Origin: JAENVU01 sp963801105
GTDB taxonomy: Bacteria; Actinomycetota; Acidimicrobiia; IMCC26256; JAENVU01
Reading direction: 5' to 3'
Length of the DNA stretch: 64,000 nt
Assembly: GCA_963801105.1 (NCBI GenBank)
Contig: CAWDDH010000003.1
Coordinates: forward strand, 3,410,001-3,474,000
Under the pieces are notes generated by a model that worked only from the letters and a program-made list of their open reading frames with translations, had not been told where the DNA came from and did no database searches. The translations under genes and the position numbers were made by a program. Positions 44,701-52,975 of the stretch are shown here, piece by piece (positions within the stretch are counted from its first letter, which is position 1; every line of letters starts with the position of its first letter).

Positions 44701-45475
44701 CGACGTCACCTTCACCGCTCCTTCGCCATCGACCGCGGTCGTCGAGCTCGAGCTCGGACAGGTCGGACGCCACGATGTCGGCGCCACTCGCCGCGAGCGC
44801 GGCGGGATCACCGGCGCGATCGAGTCCGACGACGAGTCCGAATCCACCGCGTCGCCCGGCCTGGACTCCGGCGATCGCGTCCTCCACCACCGCGGCCGCA
44901 TCGGGGGCGACCGCGAGCCGGCGCGCGGCTTCGAGGAAGAGCGCCGGATCGGGCTTGCCGGCCAGCCCCAGCGCGGCAGCATCCAAGCCGTCGACACGCA
45001 CCTCGAAATGCTCGGCCGCCCCGGCCGACTCCAGGATCTCCCGGCAGTTCTCGCTCGCGGACACCACCGCACTGCGGACGCCCTGCTCGTGCAGCGCCTC
45101 GACGAACTCGAGGGTCGAAGAGAACGCTTCGACACCGTGCTCTTGCACCTCGGCCAGAAAGGCCTCGTTCTTGCGATTTCCGAGGCCGCACACCGTGGCG
45201 ACCTCGGGAGAATCGTCGGGATGCCCGGGCGGGAGCCGGATGCTCCGAGACTCGAGGAACGCGGCAACGCCGTCGTAGCGGGCCCGCCCGTCCACGTACC
45301 GGCGGTAGTCCTCGTCGCCGAAGGGCACGAACGGTTCCCCGGTCTCGGCGGCCCGGGCCGCGAGGAAGACATCGAACATGGCTTTCCACGCAGCGGCGTG
45401 CACCGTGGCCGTGCGGGTGACCACTCCGTCGGTGTCGAAGATGAACGCGACGATTCGTCGACGAGGCGGGGTCAC
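44693..45475 (-). CDS. HAD-family beta-phosphoglucomutase-like hydrolase
   Basis: A 260-residue HAD protein. Motif I is FDTDGVVT (Asp14 and Asp16), followed by a helical cap. Motif II is in SAVVSAS, motif III in GKPDPALF and motif IV in VVEDAIAGVQAG. The DxD arrangement and cap fit beta-phosphoglucomutase, which converts beta-glucose 1-phosphate to glucose 6-phosphate. The GH65 gene downstream would supply that substrate; an analogous pair occurs in mycobacteria (Rv3400-Rv3401). The GTG at 45475 is chosen; longer frames upstream shadow the PNPOx gene. Confidence 0.88.
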   Translation of the reverse strand: MTPPRRRIVAFIFDTDGVVTRTATVHAAAWKAMFDVFLAARAAETGEPFVPFGDEDYRRYVDGRARYDGVAAFLESRSIRLPPGHPDDSPEVATVCGLGNRKNEAFLAEVQEHGVEAFSSTLEFVEALHEQGVRSAVVSASENCREILESAGAAEHFEVRVDGLDAAALGLAGKPDPALFLEAARRLAVAPDAAAVVEDAIAGVQAGRRGGFGLVVGLDRAGDPAALAASGADIVASDLSELELDDRGRWRRSGEGDVDD

Positions 45476-45498
45476 GGAACCTGCTCGGTCCAGAAGCG

Positions 45499-45942
45499 TC
45501 AGAGGTAGGCGGCCGGAGAGAACGACCATTCCGCGTCGGCACGCCGGAGCCGTCGGCCGGTGATGTCGAACGGTTCGATGACGAGCCACACGTCGCGGTC
45601 GTCGGTGAGCCACGGCGTTGGATCGAATCGAGCGCTGAAATCGGCCGCCTCGGCATCGGCGTGCAGCAGCGAGCCGCGCACCAGCACCGACCAACCCTGC
45701 TCCGTCGCCAGTTCGACCATGTCGATCTCGAGCGCGACCGGCTGCGGCGCGCGGTCGATGACGCCGCCCTCGCGAGTCCGGATCGCGATCCAGGTGCCTC
45801 CGCTGTGCTCGGCCACCCGGTAGTTCACCGGCAGGACGACGGGAAAGCCGTGGACCACCACCCCGACTCGACCGACGCGCCGGGATTTGAGCAGGTCCAG
45901 GCACTCCTCGGCGGAAAGTGGCTCGAGCCACGAATGGTCCAT
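45499..45942 (-). CDS. Pyridoxamine 5'-phosphate oxidase-like flavin/F420-binding protein
   Basis: A 147-residue split-barrel protein. LSAEECLDLLKSRRVGRVGV and the following FPVVLPVNYRV are typical of the small PNPOx-like proteins of actinobacteria. These bind FMN, F420 or haem in different cases; the ligand here is not clear. GAGGAG lies just before the ATG at 45942, and longer upstream frames lack family similarity. It is the first gene of the minus-strand cluster with HAD, GH65, CBS and GH1-like genes. Confidence 0.85.
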   Translation of the reverse strand: MDHSWLEPLSAEECLDLLKSRRVGRVGVVVHGFPVVLPVNYRVAEHSGGTWIAIRTREGGVIDRAPQPVALEIDMVELATEQGWSVLVRGSLLHADAEAADFSARFDPTPWLTDDRDVWLVIEPFDITGRRLRRADAEWSFSPAAYL

Positions 45943-46112
45943 GTGCTCCTCGCTCGCTGGGGTGCGCCCGTGCCGTACCGTACCGTGCCTACGGGCCGCG
46001 CGGTGACGTCCCCGGGTCCTCCGGGGACGTTCGGCACTGGACGGGCGGGCGGCCCAGGGACGAGAGTCGTGCCTGACGTACCGGTCGGCATCCGGACGGG
46101 GAGGATCATCGG
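45943..46112. promoter_or_regulatory. Divergent control region with hairpin
   Basis: This 170-nt gap separates the PNPOx cluster (minus) from the ABC transporter genes (plus). It contains a perfect 10-bp inverted repeat ACGTCCCCGG/CCGGGGACGT (46006-46015, 46021-46030; 5-nt loop) and a GTACC direct repeat near 45975-45985. The inverted repeat could be an operator or an mRNA hairpin; the function is inferred. Confidence 0.5.
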
Positions 46113-47486
46113 ATGAACAAGGCATCGCCGAATGAGCGCACGCGGGGGCGGGGGCGGACGCGAAGCGGAGGACGAGGACGTCTTCCCGGAGCAGCGCTCG
46201 CCACGGTTGCTGCGCTGAGCTTGGTGTTCGCGGGGTGTGCGGGCAGCTCGAGCAGCACGTCGAAGGGCACCACGAGCCCGAAGACCACCAAGGTGTCCAA
46301 CAACTGGGCGCTCGCCTATACCGGCGGTACCGCGGGCAAGGCCGACACGAGCAAGACGCCGGTCGTCATCGGCTATGTGAACGAGCAAGGCGGTGTGCCG
46401 GCGTTCCCCGAGGCCACCCAGGGCCTCGACGCAGCCGTGCAGTACGTGAACGACGAGCTCGGCGGTATCCAGGGTCATCCCGTCCAGATCGAGAAGTGCT
46501 TCGTGATCGCCAACGAGGACGGTCAGAAGTGCGGGACGAAGCTGGCCAACAACGAGAATGTCAAGCTCGTGATCGAGGGCGCGATGACCGTCGGCAACCA
46601 GGCGCTCTACAGCATCGTCGCACCGAAGAAGCCCGTCCTGATCAGCAACCCGGTCGTCACGCCCGACTTCCTCACCGCGGGCACGTACGCCTACACACCG
46701 GGTGGACCGGGCGTCGTACAGGGCATGGCCGTCTTCGTCGCCAAGTACCTGAAGAACATCCACAAGGTCGCGGTCGTCTACGGCGACAGCGAGGCCGAGG
46801 TGTTCGGCGCGGAGAACCTGCTCGTGCCCAAGCTCAAGACCTACGGCATCACGGACGTCACCCTGCAGAAGATCTCCGACGCTCCGACCGCCCCCGATGT
46901 CCAGAACGCGCTGAACGCGGCCGACGCCGCGGGGGCCGACGTCGTGATGCCGATCGTCACCGTCCAGGGGTGCATCGCCACCTATGACGCGCTGAAGTCT
47001 CTCGGGATCAAGACGCCCGTCGTCACGACCGGACTCTGCTTCGGCACCCCGATGACCAAGCACCTCGCCGACCTCGGCTCGACCGACACGGTGCCCAACG
47101 GCTGGTACTTCGGAGACTATGGGTACAGCTACTTCGTGCCCGACAAGGCGTCCGGGATGACCACGTACCTGGCGAAGATCCAGCAGTACGCGCCGAAGAA
47201 CGTCGAGTACACCGGCTTCGCCGGCCCGACCTTCGCGAACCTGATGACGGCCGTGAAGTTCTACAACGAGCTCGGACCGGACGCCTCGACCACGGCGCTG
47301 CTCTCGACGATCAAGTCCTTCAAGGGTCCGATGATGATCGTGGCCGGGCCGATGGACTGCGGGTTCTCCACCCTGTTCACATCGCTCTGCGGTACAGAGA
47401 TGGGAATCATGCAGTACAAGAACGGAAAGTGGTTGACCATCGCGTCGGGCTTGAACGGGAAGCCCATCGACCCGTACACGAGCTGA
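46113..47486 (+). CDS. Branched-chain amino-acid-type ABC substrate-binding lipoprotein
   Basis: A 457-residue binding protein with an Arg-rich start, a signal helix and lipobox VFAGC (Cys42). A Ser/Thr-rich linker and a periplasmic-binding-protein type I fold follow (VIGYVNEQGGVPAFPEATQG, AAVQYVNDELGGIQGHPV, VAVVYGDSEAEVFG). It captures a small polar ligand for the permease and ATPases that follow in the operon (27-nt gap). Ligands of this family include branched-chain amino acids, amides and urea, so livJ is a class assignment only. Confidence 0.9.
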   Translation: MNKASPNERTRGRGRTRSGGRGRLPGAALATVAALSLVFAGCAGSSSSTSKGTTSPKTTKVSNNWALAYTGGTAGKADTSKTPVVIGYVNEQGGVPAFPEATQGLDAAVQYVNDELGGIQGHPVQIEKCFVIANEDGQKCGTKLANNENVKLVIEGAMTVGNQALYSIVAPKKPVLISNPVVTPDFLTAGTYAYTPGGPGVVQGMAVFVAKYLKNIHKVAVVYGDSEAEVFGAENLLVPKLKTYGITDVTLQKISDAPTAPDVQNALNAADAAGADVVMPIVTVQGCIATYDALKSLGIKTPVVTTGLCFGTPMTKHLADLGSTDTVPNGWYFGDYGYSYFVPDKASGMTTYLAKIQQYAPKNVEYTGFAGPTFANLMTAVKFYNELGPDASTTALLSTIKSFKGPMMIVAGPMDCGFSTLFTSLCGTEMGIMQYKNGKWLTIASGLNGKPIDPYTS

Positions 47487-47513
47487 CGCCCGCGCCCCAG
47501 CCACGAGTCACCC

Positions 47514-49757
47514 ATGCCCGACGAAGACCAGCCCTCCGATGAGCTCCTGGCGCCGGCACCGAGCTGGTTCAGGTCGCTGAGGCTCCGCATGCCGGGGGCC
47601 CGCGTCACCGGCATGCTCGTGGCCGCGCTGGTCGGCCTGGTGCTCGTGGTCGTGGTCGTGACCCATCACGACCAGCTGACAGCGGTGTTCGGCGGGATCG
47701 GGACGGGCGCGCTGTACGCGGCGATCGCGTTGGGCGTCGTCCTCACCTTCAAGGGTTCGGGTGTCGTCAACTTCGCCAACGGTGCGACCGCGATGTACGT
47801 GGCCTACATCTACAACGACCTGCGCACCCACGGCCAGGTGTTCCTCCCGCCGCTTCCCAATCCGCTCGGTCCGGTCGAGGGCCTGCTGCACGCCGCCGGA
47901 GCGAACGGCGTCAACCTCCCCGATTGGCCGACGCATCTCGGGTCGGGCACCCCGATGGCTGCGGGACCCGCGATGGCTGTCGCGCTCCTCGCGGCCATCG
48001 TGCTGGGGCTGTTGTTCCATGCGCTGATCTTCGGCCCGCTCCGCGACGCACCGCCGGTCGCGAAGGTCGTCGCGTCGGTCGGGCTGTTCATCCTGCTCCC
48101 GGCGATCGTCACCCTCCGCTTCACCTCGCAGGCCCAGGCGATCCAGCCGATCCTGCGCAAGCAACCGATGAAGTTCCCCGGTCGGCTCGTGATCCCCAGC
48201 GACGACCTCACGCTCGCGATCATCGTCGTCGCCGTGACCGCCGCGCTCTGGGCGGTGTTCCGCTTCATGCGCTTCGGCCTGGCCACGCGCGCCGCGGCCG
48301 AGAACGAGAAGGGCGCGATGCTGATCGGCTTCTCCCCCGACCGGCTCGCCAGAACCAACTGGATCCTGTCGACCCTGTTGACGGGTGCCTTCGGCATCCT
48401 GGCCGCGTCCGTCAACAGCTTCATCGACCCCTTCACCGTCACGCTCCTCATCGTGCCGGCCCTCGCCGCCGCGTTGCTCGGGAACTTCAGCTCCTTCTGG
48501 ATCACCACCGCGGCCGCGTTCGGGATCGCCATGGCCCAGTCCTGGCTGGGATTCCTGGGCACGAAGCACTGGTTCCCCCACGCCGGGACCGGTCCCATCC
48601 CCGGGATCAAGGAAGCCCTCCCGTTCCTCCTGATCGTGGTCGCGCTCTATCTGCGCGGACAATTGCTCCCGACCCGGGGCGCAGTCGGCACCGAACGCCT
48701 CCCCTTCGCACCACGCCCGACGCACGTGGCCGCGCGGGCGACCGTCGCCGGCGTGCTGTGCCTCGTCGGCTTGCTCACGCTCGGCTCGCAGTGGCGGACT
48801 GCCATCAGCGTCACGCTCGTCGGCACCGTCGTGTGCCTGTCGTTGGTGATCCTCACCGGGTTCCTCGGCCAGATCTCGCTCTCCCAGATGACGCTCGCCG
48901 GCGTCGCGGGCTTCACGCTGTCGAAACTGGTCACCGATTGGAACGTTCCCTTCCCCATCGGACCCCTGGCCGGCGCGGCGGTCGCAACCCTGTTCGGCCT
49001 CCTCACCGCGATCCCCGCGCTGCGAGTCCGCGGCGTCAACCTCGCGGTGGTGACGCTCGCGTTCGCGGTCACGATCGAGAACTTCGTGTTCAAGAACACG
49101 TCGTGGAACGGCGGACTGAACGGCGCGACGGTGCCCCCGCCACGCCTGTTCGGCCTGAAGTTCGGCCCGAACGACGTGACCGGGTTCGGCGACGGCAAGC
49201 TGCCGAGCCCGTTCTTCGGCATCTTCTGCCTGATCGTCGTCGTGCTCCTCGGCCTCGTCGTGGTGAACCTGCGACGATCGGTCACCGGCCGGCAGATGCT
49301 CGCGGTGCGATCGAACGAACGGGCCGCCGCCGCGATCGGCATCAGCGTGTCGGGAACCAAGATGCTCGCCTTCGGGCTCGCGGCCTTCGTCGCCGGGCTC
49401 GGAGGTGCTCTGTCCGGGTACAACTTCGGCTCCGTGACCGGGCTCACCTTCGGGAGCATCGCGTCACTGACGATCTTCGCGTTCGCGTATCTCGGGGGGA
49501 TCTCCAGCGTGACCGGCGCCGTGCTCGGCGGCTGCCTCGTGACCGGCGGGCTCGCGTTCACCGCGTTGTCGGAATGGTTCCACATCGACCAGAAATACAG
49601 CCTCTACCTCGGCGGTCTCGGCCTCATCATCACCGCGATCCTCAACCCCGAGGGTGTCGCCGGTGCCTTCCGTGCCGGCGCGCACTACGTCTCGCGCCGG
49701 GTCGCGCGTCACGGGGAGCACCCCATCGCGCGCGTCGCCACATCCGAGGACGCGTGA
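47514..49757 (+). CDS. Fused LivH-LivM permease
   Basis: A 747-residue protein in which two permeases are joined. The N-terminal half (to about residue 390) has the LivH signatures GIGTGALYAAIALGVVLTFK and GVVNFANGATAMY. The C-terminal half (from about 400) has the LivM signatures TGFLGQISLSQMTLAGVAGF and AVRSNERAAAAIGIS. A short charged linker joins them near residues 380-400. In most bacteria these are two genes. Together they form the membrane channel of the branched-chain-type importer. The stop overlaps the livG start (TGATG). Confidence 0.9.
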   Translation: MPDEDQPSDELLAPAPSWFRSLRLRMPGARVTGMLVAALVGLVLVVVVVTHHDQLTAVFGGIGTGALYAAIALGVVLTFKGSGVVNFANGATAMYVAYIYNDLRTHGQVFLPPLPNPLGPVEGLLHAAGANGVNLPDWPTHLGSGTPMAAGPAMAVALLAAIVLGLLFHALIFGPLRDAPPVAKVVASVGLFILLPAIVTLRFTSQAQAIQPILRKQPMKFPGRLVIPSDDLTLAIIVVAVTAALWAVFRFMRFGLATRAAAENEKGAMLIGFSPDRLARTNWILSTLLTGAFGILAASVNSFIDPFTVTLLIVPALAAALLGNFSSFWITTAAAFGIAMAQSWLGFLGTKHWFPHAGTGPIPGIKEALPFLLIVVALYLRGQLLPTRGAVGTERLPFAPRPTHVAARATVAGVLCLVGLLTLGSQWRTAISVTLVGTVVCLSLVILTGFLGQISLSQMTLAGVAGFTLSKLVTDWNVPFPIGPLAGAAVATLFGLLTAIPALRVRGVNLAVVTLAFAVTIENFVFKNTSWNGGLNGATVPPPRLFGLKFGPNDVTGFGDGKLPSPFFGIFCLIVVVLLGLVVVNLRRSVTGRQMLAVRSNERAAAAIGISVSGTKMLAFGLAAFVAGLGGALSGYNFGSVTGLTFGSIASLTIFAFAYLGGISSVTGAVLGGCLVTGGLAFTALSEWFHIDQKYSLYLGGLGLIITAILNPEGVAGAFRAGAHYVSRRVARHGEHPIARVATSEDA

Positions 49758-50524
49758 TGCCGCTCCTCGAGACCTCGGGCCTGCGGGTCACCTACGGCGG
49801 GCTCCGAGCACTCGACGACATGAGCATCGCGGTCGGTGCGGGCCAGCTCGTGGGACTGATCGGACCGAACGGTGCCGGCAAGACGACCTTCATCGATGCG
49901 CTCACCGGGTTCGCCCCCGCCGCGGGTCGGATCCGGTTCGCGGACCGGGACATCACCGGGCTCCCCGCCCACCAGCGGGCCCGGCTCGGCCTCGGACGAA
50001 CGTGGCAATCGGTCGAGCTCTTCGACGATCTCGACGTGGTCGAGAACCTCCAGGTCGCCGCGGAACACCAGAGCGCGACCGGGTTTCTGCTCGACCTCGT
50101 GCGCCCGCGACGCCCACGCGACACGTCAGCGGTCGACCGGGCGCTCGCCGCGCTCGACCTGGAGGAGCTGCGCACGCGGACACCGAGCGAGCTCTCGCAC
50201 GGGCAACGGAAGTTGGTCGGCGTCGCCCGGGCACTGACCGCCGAGCCGCAGCTGGTGTGCATGGACGAACCGGCCGCCGGCCTGGACACCGCGGAAAGCC
50301 GGATCCTCGGCACGCAGCTGCGCCGTGTCGTCGACAGTGGTGTCGCCATCCTGCTCGTCGATCACGACATGAGCCTGGTCCTCTCGGTGTGCGACTACCT
50401 GTACGTGATCGAGTTCGGCAAGCTCATCGCGCGGGGCACCCCGGAGGAGATCCGTGCCGACGAGCGGGTGATCGCCGCCTACCTCGGCGAGCAGCGAGAC
50501 CGCGGCGCCGAGGAGTCACCATGA
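49757..50524 (+). CDS. LivG-type ABC transporter ATPase
   Basis: A 255-residue ATPase with Walker A GPNGAGKT (36-43), a signature ELSHGQRKL (SHGQ in place of SGGQ), Walker B LVCMDEP, and a D-loop in AAGLDTAESR. The C-terminal tail IAAYLGE is typical of LivG. It powers uptake through the LivHM permease together with LivF. The ATG at 49757 overlaps the previous stop and its own stop overlaps livF (ATGA). Confidence 0.93.
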   Translation: MPLLETSGLRVTYGGLRALDDMSIAVGAGQLVGLIGPNGAGKTTFIDALTGFAPAAGRIRFADRDITGLPAHQRARLGLGRTWQSVELFDDLDVVENLQVAAEHQSATGFLLDLVRPRRPRDTSAVDRALAALDLEELRTRTPSELSHGQRKLVGVARALTAEPQLVCMDEPAAGLDTAESRILGTQLRRVVDSGVAILLVDHDMSLVLSVCDYLYVIEFGKLIARGTPEEIRADERVIAAYLGEQRDRGAEESP

Positions 50525-51240
50525 GTCACCCGCCGCTCGAGATCCAAGGGCTGGACACCGGCTATCACGGCGTCGCCGTCGTCAGGAATCTCGATCTGGT
50601 CGTCGCCGAACGGGAGGTGGTCGCGCTCCTCGGGCCGAACGGGGCGGGCAAGACCACCACACTCCTCACCGTCTCGGGCTTCGTCCCGGTGCTCGCCGGC
50701 GACATCCGCATCTTCGGCCGGTCGGTGAAGGGCCGCGTGCCGTACCGGATCGCGCGCACCGGCGTCGCCCACGTTCCGGAGGATCGATCCCTGTTCTTCG
50801 GCCTGACGGTGAAGGAGAACCTGAAGCTGAGCACCCGAAAGGGCGGCGTCGGCATCGACCAGATCGTCGACTACTTCCCGGTGCTCGAGAAGTTGATGGG
50901 CCGACGAGCGGGCCTCCTCTCCGGAGGCGAGCAACAGATCCTGGCGCTCGGCCGGGCCCTGACCAACAACCCGCGCCTGCTGATGGTGGACGAGATGAGC
51001 CTCGGCCTCGCGCCGATCATCGTCAGCAACCTCCTCCCGGTGTTGCGCCGCATCGCCGACGACACCGGATGCGGCGTGCTGTTGGTCGAGCAACACGTGC
51101 ACCTCGCCCTCGACATCGCGGATCGCGCGTATGTGCTCTCGCACGGCAACATGGTCCAGCAGGGGACCGTGTCCGAGCTCCTTGCCGACCGCCGTCTGCT
51201 CGAAACGAGCTACCTCGGCGAGCAGAGCCCCGACTCCTGA
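50521..51240 (+). CDS. LivF-type ABC transporter ATPase
   Basis: A 239-residue ATPase with Walker A GPNGAGKT (38-45), signature LLSGGEQQ, and Walker B LLMVDEMSLGLAP. The typical LivF regions HVPEDRSLFFGLTVKENL and VEQHVHLALDIADRAYVL are present. It forms the ATPase pair with LivG. It is the last gene of the SBP-LivHM-LivG-LivF operon. The start overlaps the livG stop (ATGA). Confidence 0.93.
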   Translation: MSHPPLEIQGLDTGYHGVAVVRNLDLVVAEREVVALLGPNGAGKTTTLLTVSGFVPVLAGDIRIFGRSVKGRVPYRIARTGVAHVPEDRSLFFGLTVKENLKLSTRKGGVGIDQIVDYFPVLEKLMGRRAGLLSGGEQQILALGRALTNNPRLLMVDEMSLGLAPIIVSNLLPVLRRIADDTGCGVLLVEQHVHLALDIADRAYVLSHGNMVQQGTVSELLADRRLLETSYLGEQSPDS

Positions 51241-51291
51241 GCGGGGAGCTTCGCCCGCACGCGTACTCGTCCCGGATGCCACACTCCCCCG

Positions 51292-52185
51292 GTGCGCATC
51301 GGTGTCGTCATCGTCCCCACCGACCCGTTCCCGGTCGCGGTCTCCCAGGCGCGCCGGGTCGAGGCCCTCGGCTACGACCACCTCTGGACCTACGACCACC
51401 TGTCGTGGCAGCACTACCGCGAAGAACCGTGGTTCGCCGCGCTTCCCTGGCTGACCGGGATCGCCGCGGCGACCGAGCGGATCCGCGTCGGCACGATGGT
51501 GTGCTCACCGAACTTCCGTGAGCCGCTGACCCTGGCCAAGGACGCGATCGCCCTCGACCACGTGTCCGGGGGCCGGGCCATCCTCGGGGTGGGCGCGGGC
51601 GGCCTCGGCTTCGACGCGACCGTGTACGGCGGCGAGCCACTCGACGGCACCGCCCGAACCACGCGGTTCGCCGAGATGATCGAGGCGTTGGACGGCCTGC
51701 TCACGCACCACGCGTACTCCTACGCGGGCGAGCACTACACGATCGCCGACGCCCGAACGACGCCCGGGCCACTCCAACAACCGCGCCTGCCGTTGGCGGT
51801 CGCGGCGTCCGGGCCCCGGGCCCTCGCGCTGACCGCGCGCTTCGGCGACGCGTGGATCACGATCGGCGATCCCTGGCACGACGGGTCGGCCGCAGGATGC
51901 GAGCGCGCGGTCCGCGATCAGTCGCGCCGGCTCGACGACGCGTGCGTCGCGATCGGGCGGGACCCGGCGTCGGTCGACCGGATCTTCCTGAGCGGCGCGG
52001 GCGAACAGCGTCCGCTCGCGAGCCTGGACACCTTTCGTGACGTCGAGGCGACCTACGCGTCGATGGGAATCACGGACCTGGTCGTGCACCACCCGCGCGC
52101 CGGAGACCCCTTCTGGGACGACCCGCCGGAGATCCTCGACGCGATCGCCGCCGAACGAGCGTCGGACGGCCGACCCACCACCTGA
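51292..52185 (+). CDS. LLM-class (probable F420-dependent) oxidoreductase
   Basis: A 297-residue luciferase-like monooxygenase fold protein. It has VEALGYDHLWTYDHLSW, ERIRVGTMVCSPNFREPLTLAKDAIALDHVSGGR and ILGVGAGG, the pattern of actinobacterial LLM enzymes that use F420 or FMN. The substrate is not known. The GTG start at 51292 gives VRIGVVIVPTDPF. It follows the ABC operon after 51 nt and may or may not be co-transcribed. Confidence 0.87.
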   Translation: MRIGVVIVPTDPFPVAVSQARRVEALGYDHLWTYDHLSWQHYREEPWFAALPWLTGIAAATERIRVGTMVCSPNFREPLTLAKDAIALDHVSGGRAILGVGAGGLGFDATVYGGEPLDGTARTTRFAEMIEALDGLLTHHAYSYAGEHYTIADARTTPGPLQQPRLPLAVAASGPRALALTARFGDAWITIGDPWHDGSAAGCERAVRDQSRRLDDACVAIGRDPASVDRIFLSGAGEQRPLASLDTFRDVEATYASMGITDLVVHHPRAGDPFWDDPPEILDAIAAERASDGRPTT

Positions 52186-52226
52186 TCCGTGGACCCGGCG
52201 GCCCGACTGCGACAGAATCCCGCCGC

Positions 52227-52673
52227 ATGACCCGCAACCTGTTGCTCCTCGTGCACATCACCGCGGTCGCCGCGTGGCTCGGGGCGAACTTCGTGCAGTT
52301 CGTGCTCGCACCCCGGTTCCGGCGTCACGGTCCGGCCGAGGCGAAGGCCTGGTCGGAGGCGGCGCGCTTCCTGGGACGTCGCTACTACAACGTCGCGGGC
52401 GTGCTCGTGGGAGCAAGCGGGGTATTCCTGGTGCTCGACGGCGACTGGGGCTGGCACGGCTTCGTGCTCGTCGGCATCGTGACGGTGGTCGTCGGCGCGA
52501 CGCTCGGCGTCGCGGTGTTCGAGCCCCTACTCAAAGGAGAGGCCGCGGCGCTCGAACGGGGCGACGACGCGGCGGCCGCCCGCGCCCAGCACAACGTCGC
52601 GTCCGTCGCGTTCCTCGATACCGCGCTCTTGCTCGTGACGGTGCTCGCGATGATCGACAAGTGGAGGGCGTGA
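52227..52673 (+). CDS. Small four-helix membrane protein (DUF2269-like)
   Basis: A 148-residue protein with four likely membrane helices. An N-terminal LLLLVHITAVAAWLGANFVQ segment with a helix-embedded histidine resembles CopD/DUF2269-like haem- or metal-associated membrane proteins. The function is unknown. The ATG at 52227 has no strong ribosome-binding site. It ends near a degenerate gene remnant. Confidence 0.65.
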   Translation: MTRNLLLLVHITAVAAWLGANFVQFVLAPRFRRHGPAEAKAWSEAARFLGRRYYNVAGVLVGASGVFLVLDGDWGWHGFVLVGIVTVVVGATLGVAVFEPLLKGEAAALERGDDAAAARAQHNVASVAFLDTALLLVTVLAMIDKWRA

Positions 52674-52675
52674 CT

Positions 52676-52975
52676 CAACGCGACGGGTCGAGCACCACCG
52701 TGCCGATGCCGCCCGACCGAGCGCGGAACCGCGCGTAGGCATCCGCACCGGCCCCACCGCCTCGAGCACGACGTCCGCGCCGCGGCCGCGGGTCAGCTCA
52801 CGCACGACCACCTTCGGATCCCCCGATGCGGACGAGATTGCCGTCGCGTCCGATTCGCTCCGATAGTTCCTGGGTCGATCGGCCCGTTTCGAGCGCGCGC
52901 GGCCACTCCGCGTGCCGCGGTCGTCAGGACCGTCACCGCCCGTGACGATAGGGAGGAGGAACCCGAGAGGTTGGA
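52676..52975 (-). pseudogene. Degenerate oxidoreductase-like remnant
   Basis: This 300-nt stretch has no intact gene. On the minus strand, pieces in different frames read VVVRELTRGRGADVVLEAVG (a zinc-alcohol-dehydrogenase-like phrase), then SGGIGTVVLDPSR before a stop. Further upstream comes ETGRSTQELSERIGRDGNL. These suggest a decayed medium-chain dehydrogenase-like gene or a mixture of fragments. The identification is weak. Confidence 0.4.

Noticed and set aside
41990..46112. DosR-type box upstream of the CBS/GH65/PNPOx genes
   Set aside because: The gaps were read for a palindrome like the mycobacterial dormancy box; none fits, so no hypoxia regulon is claimed.
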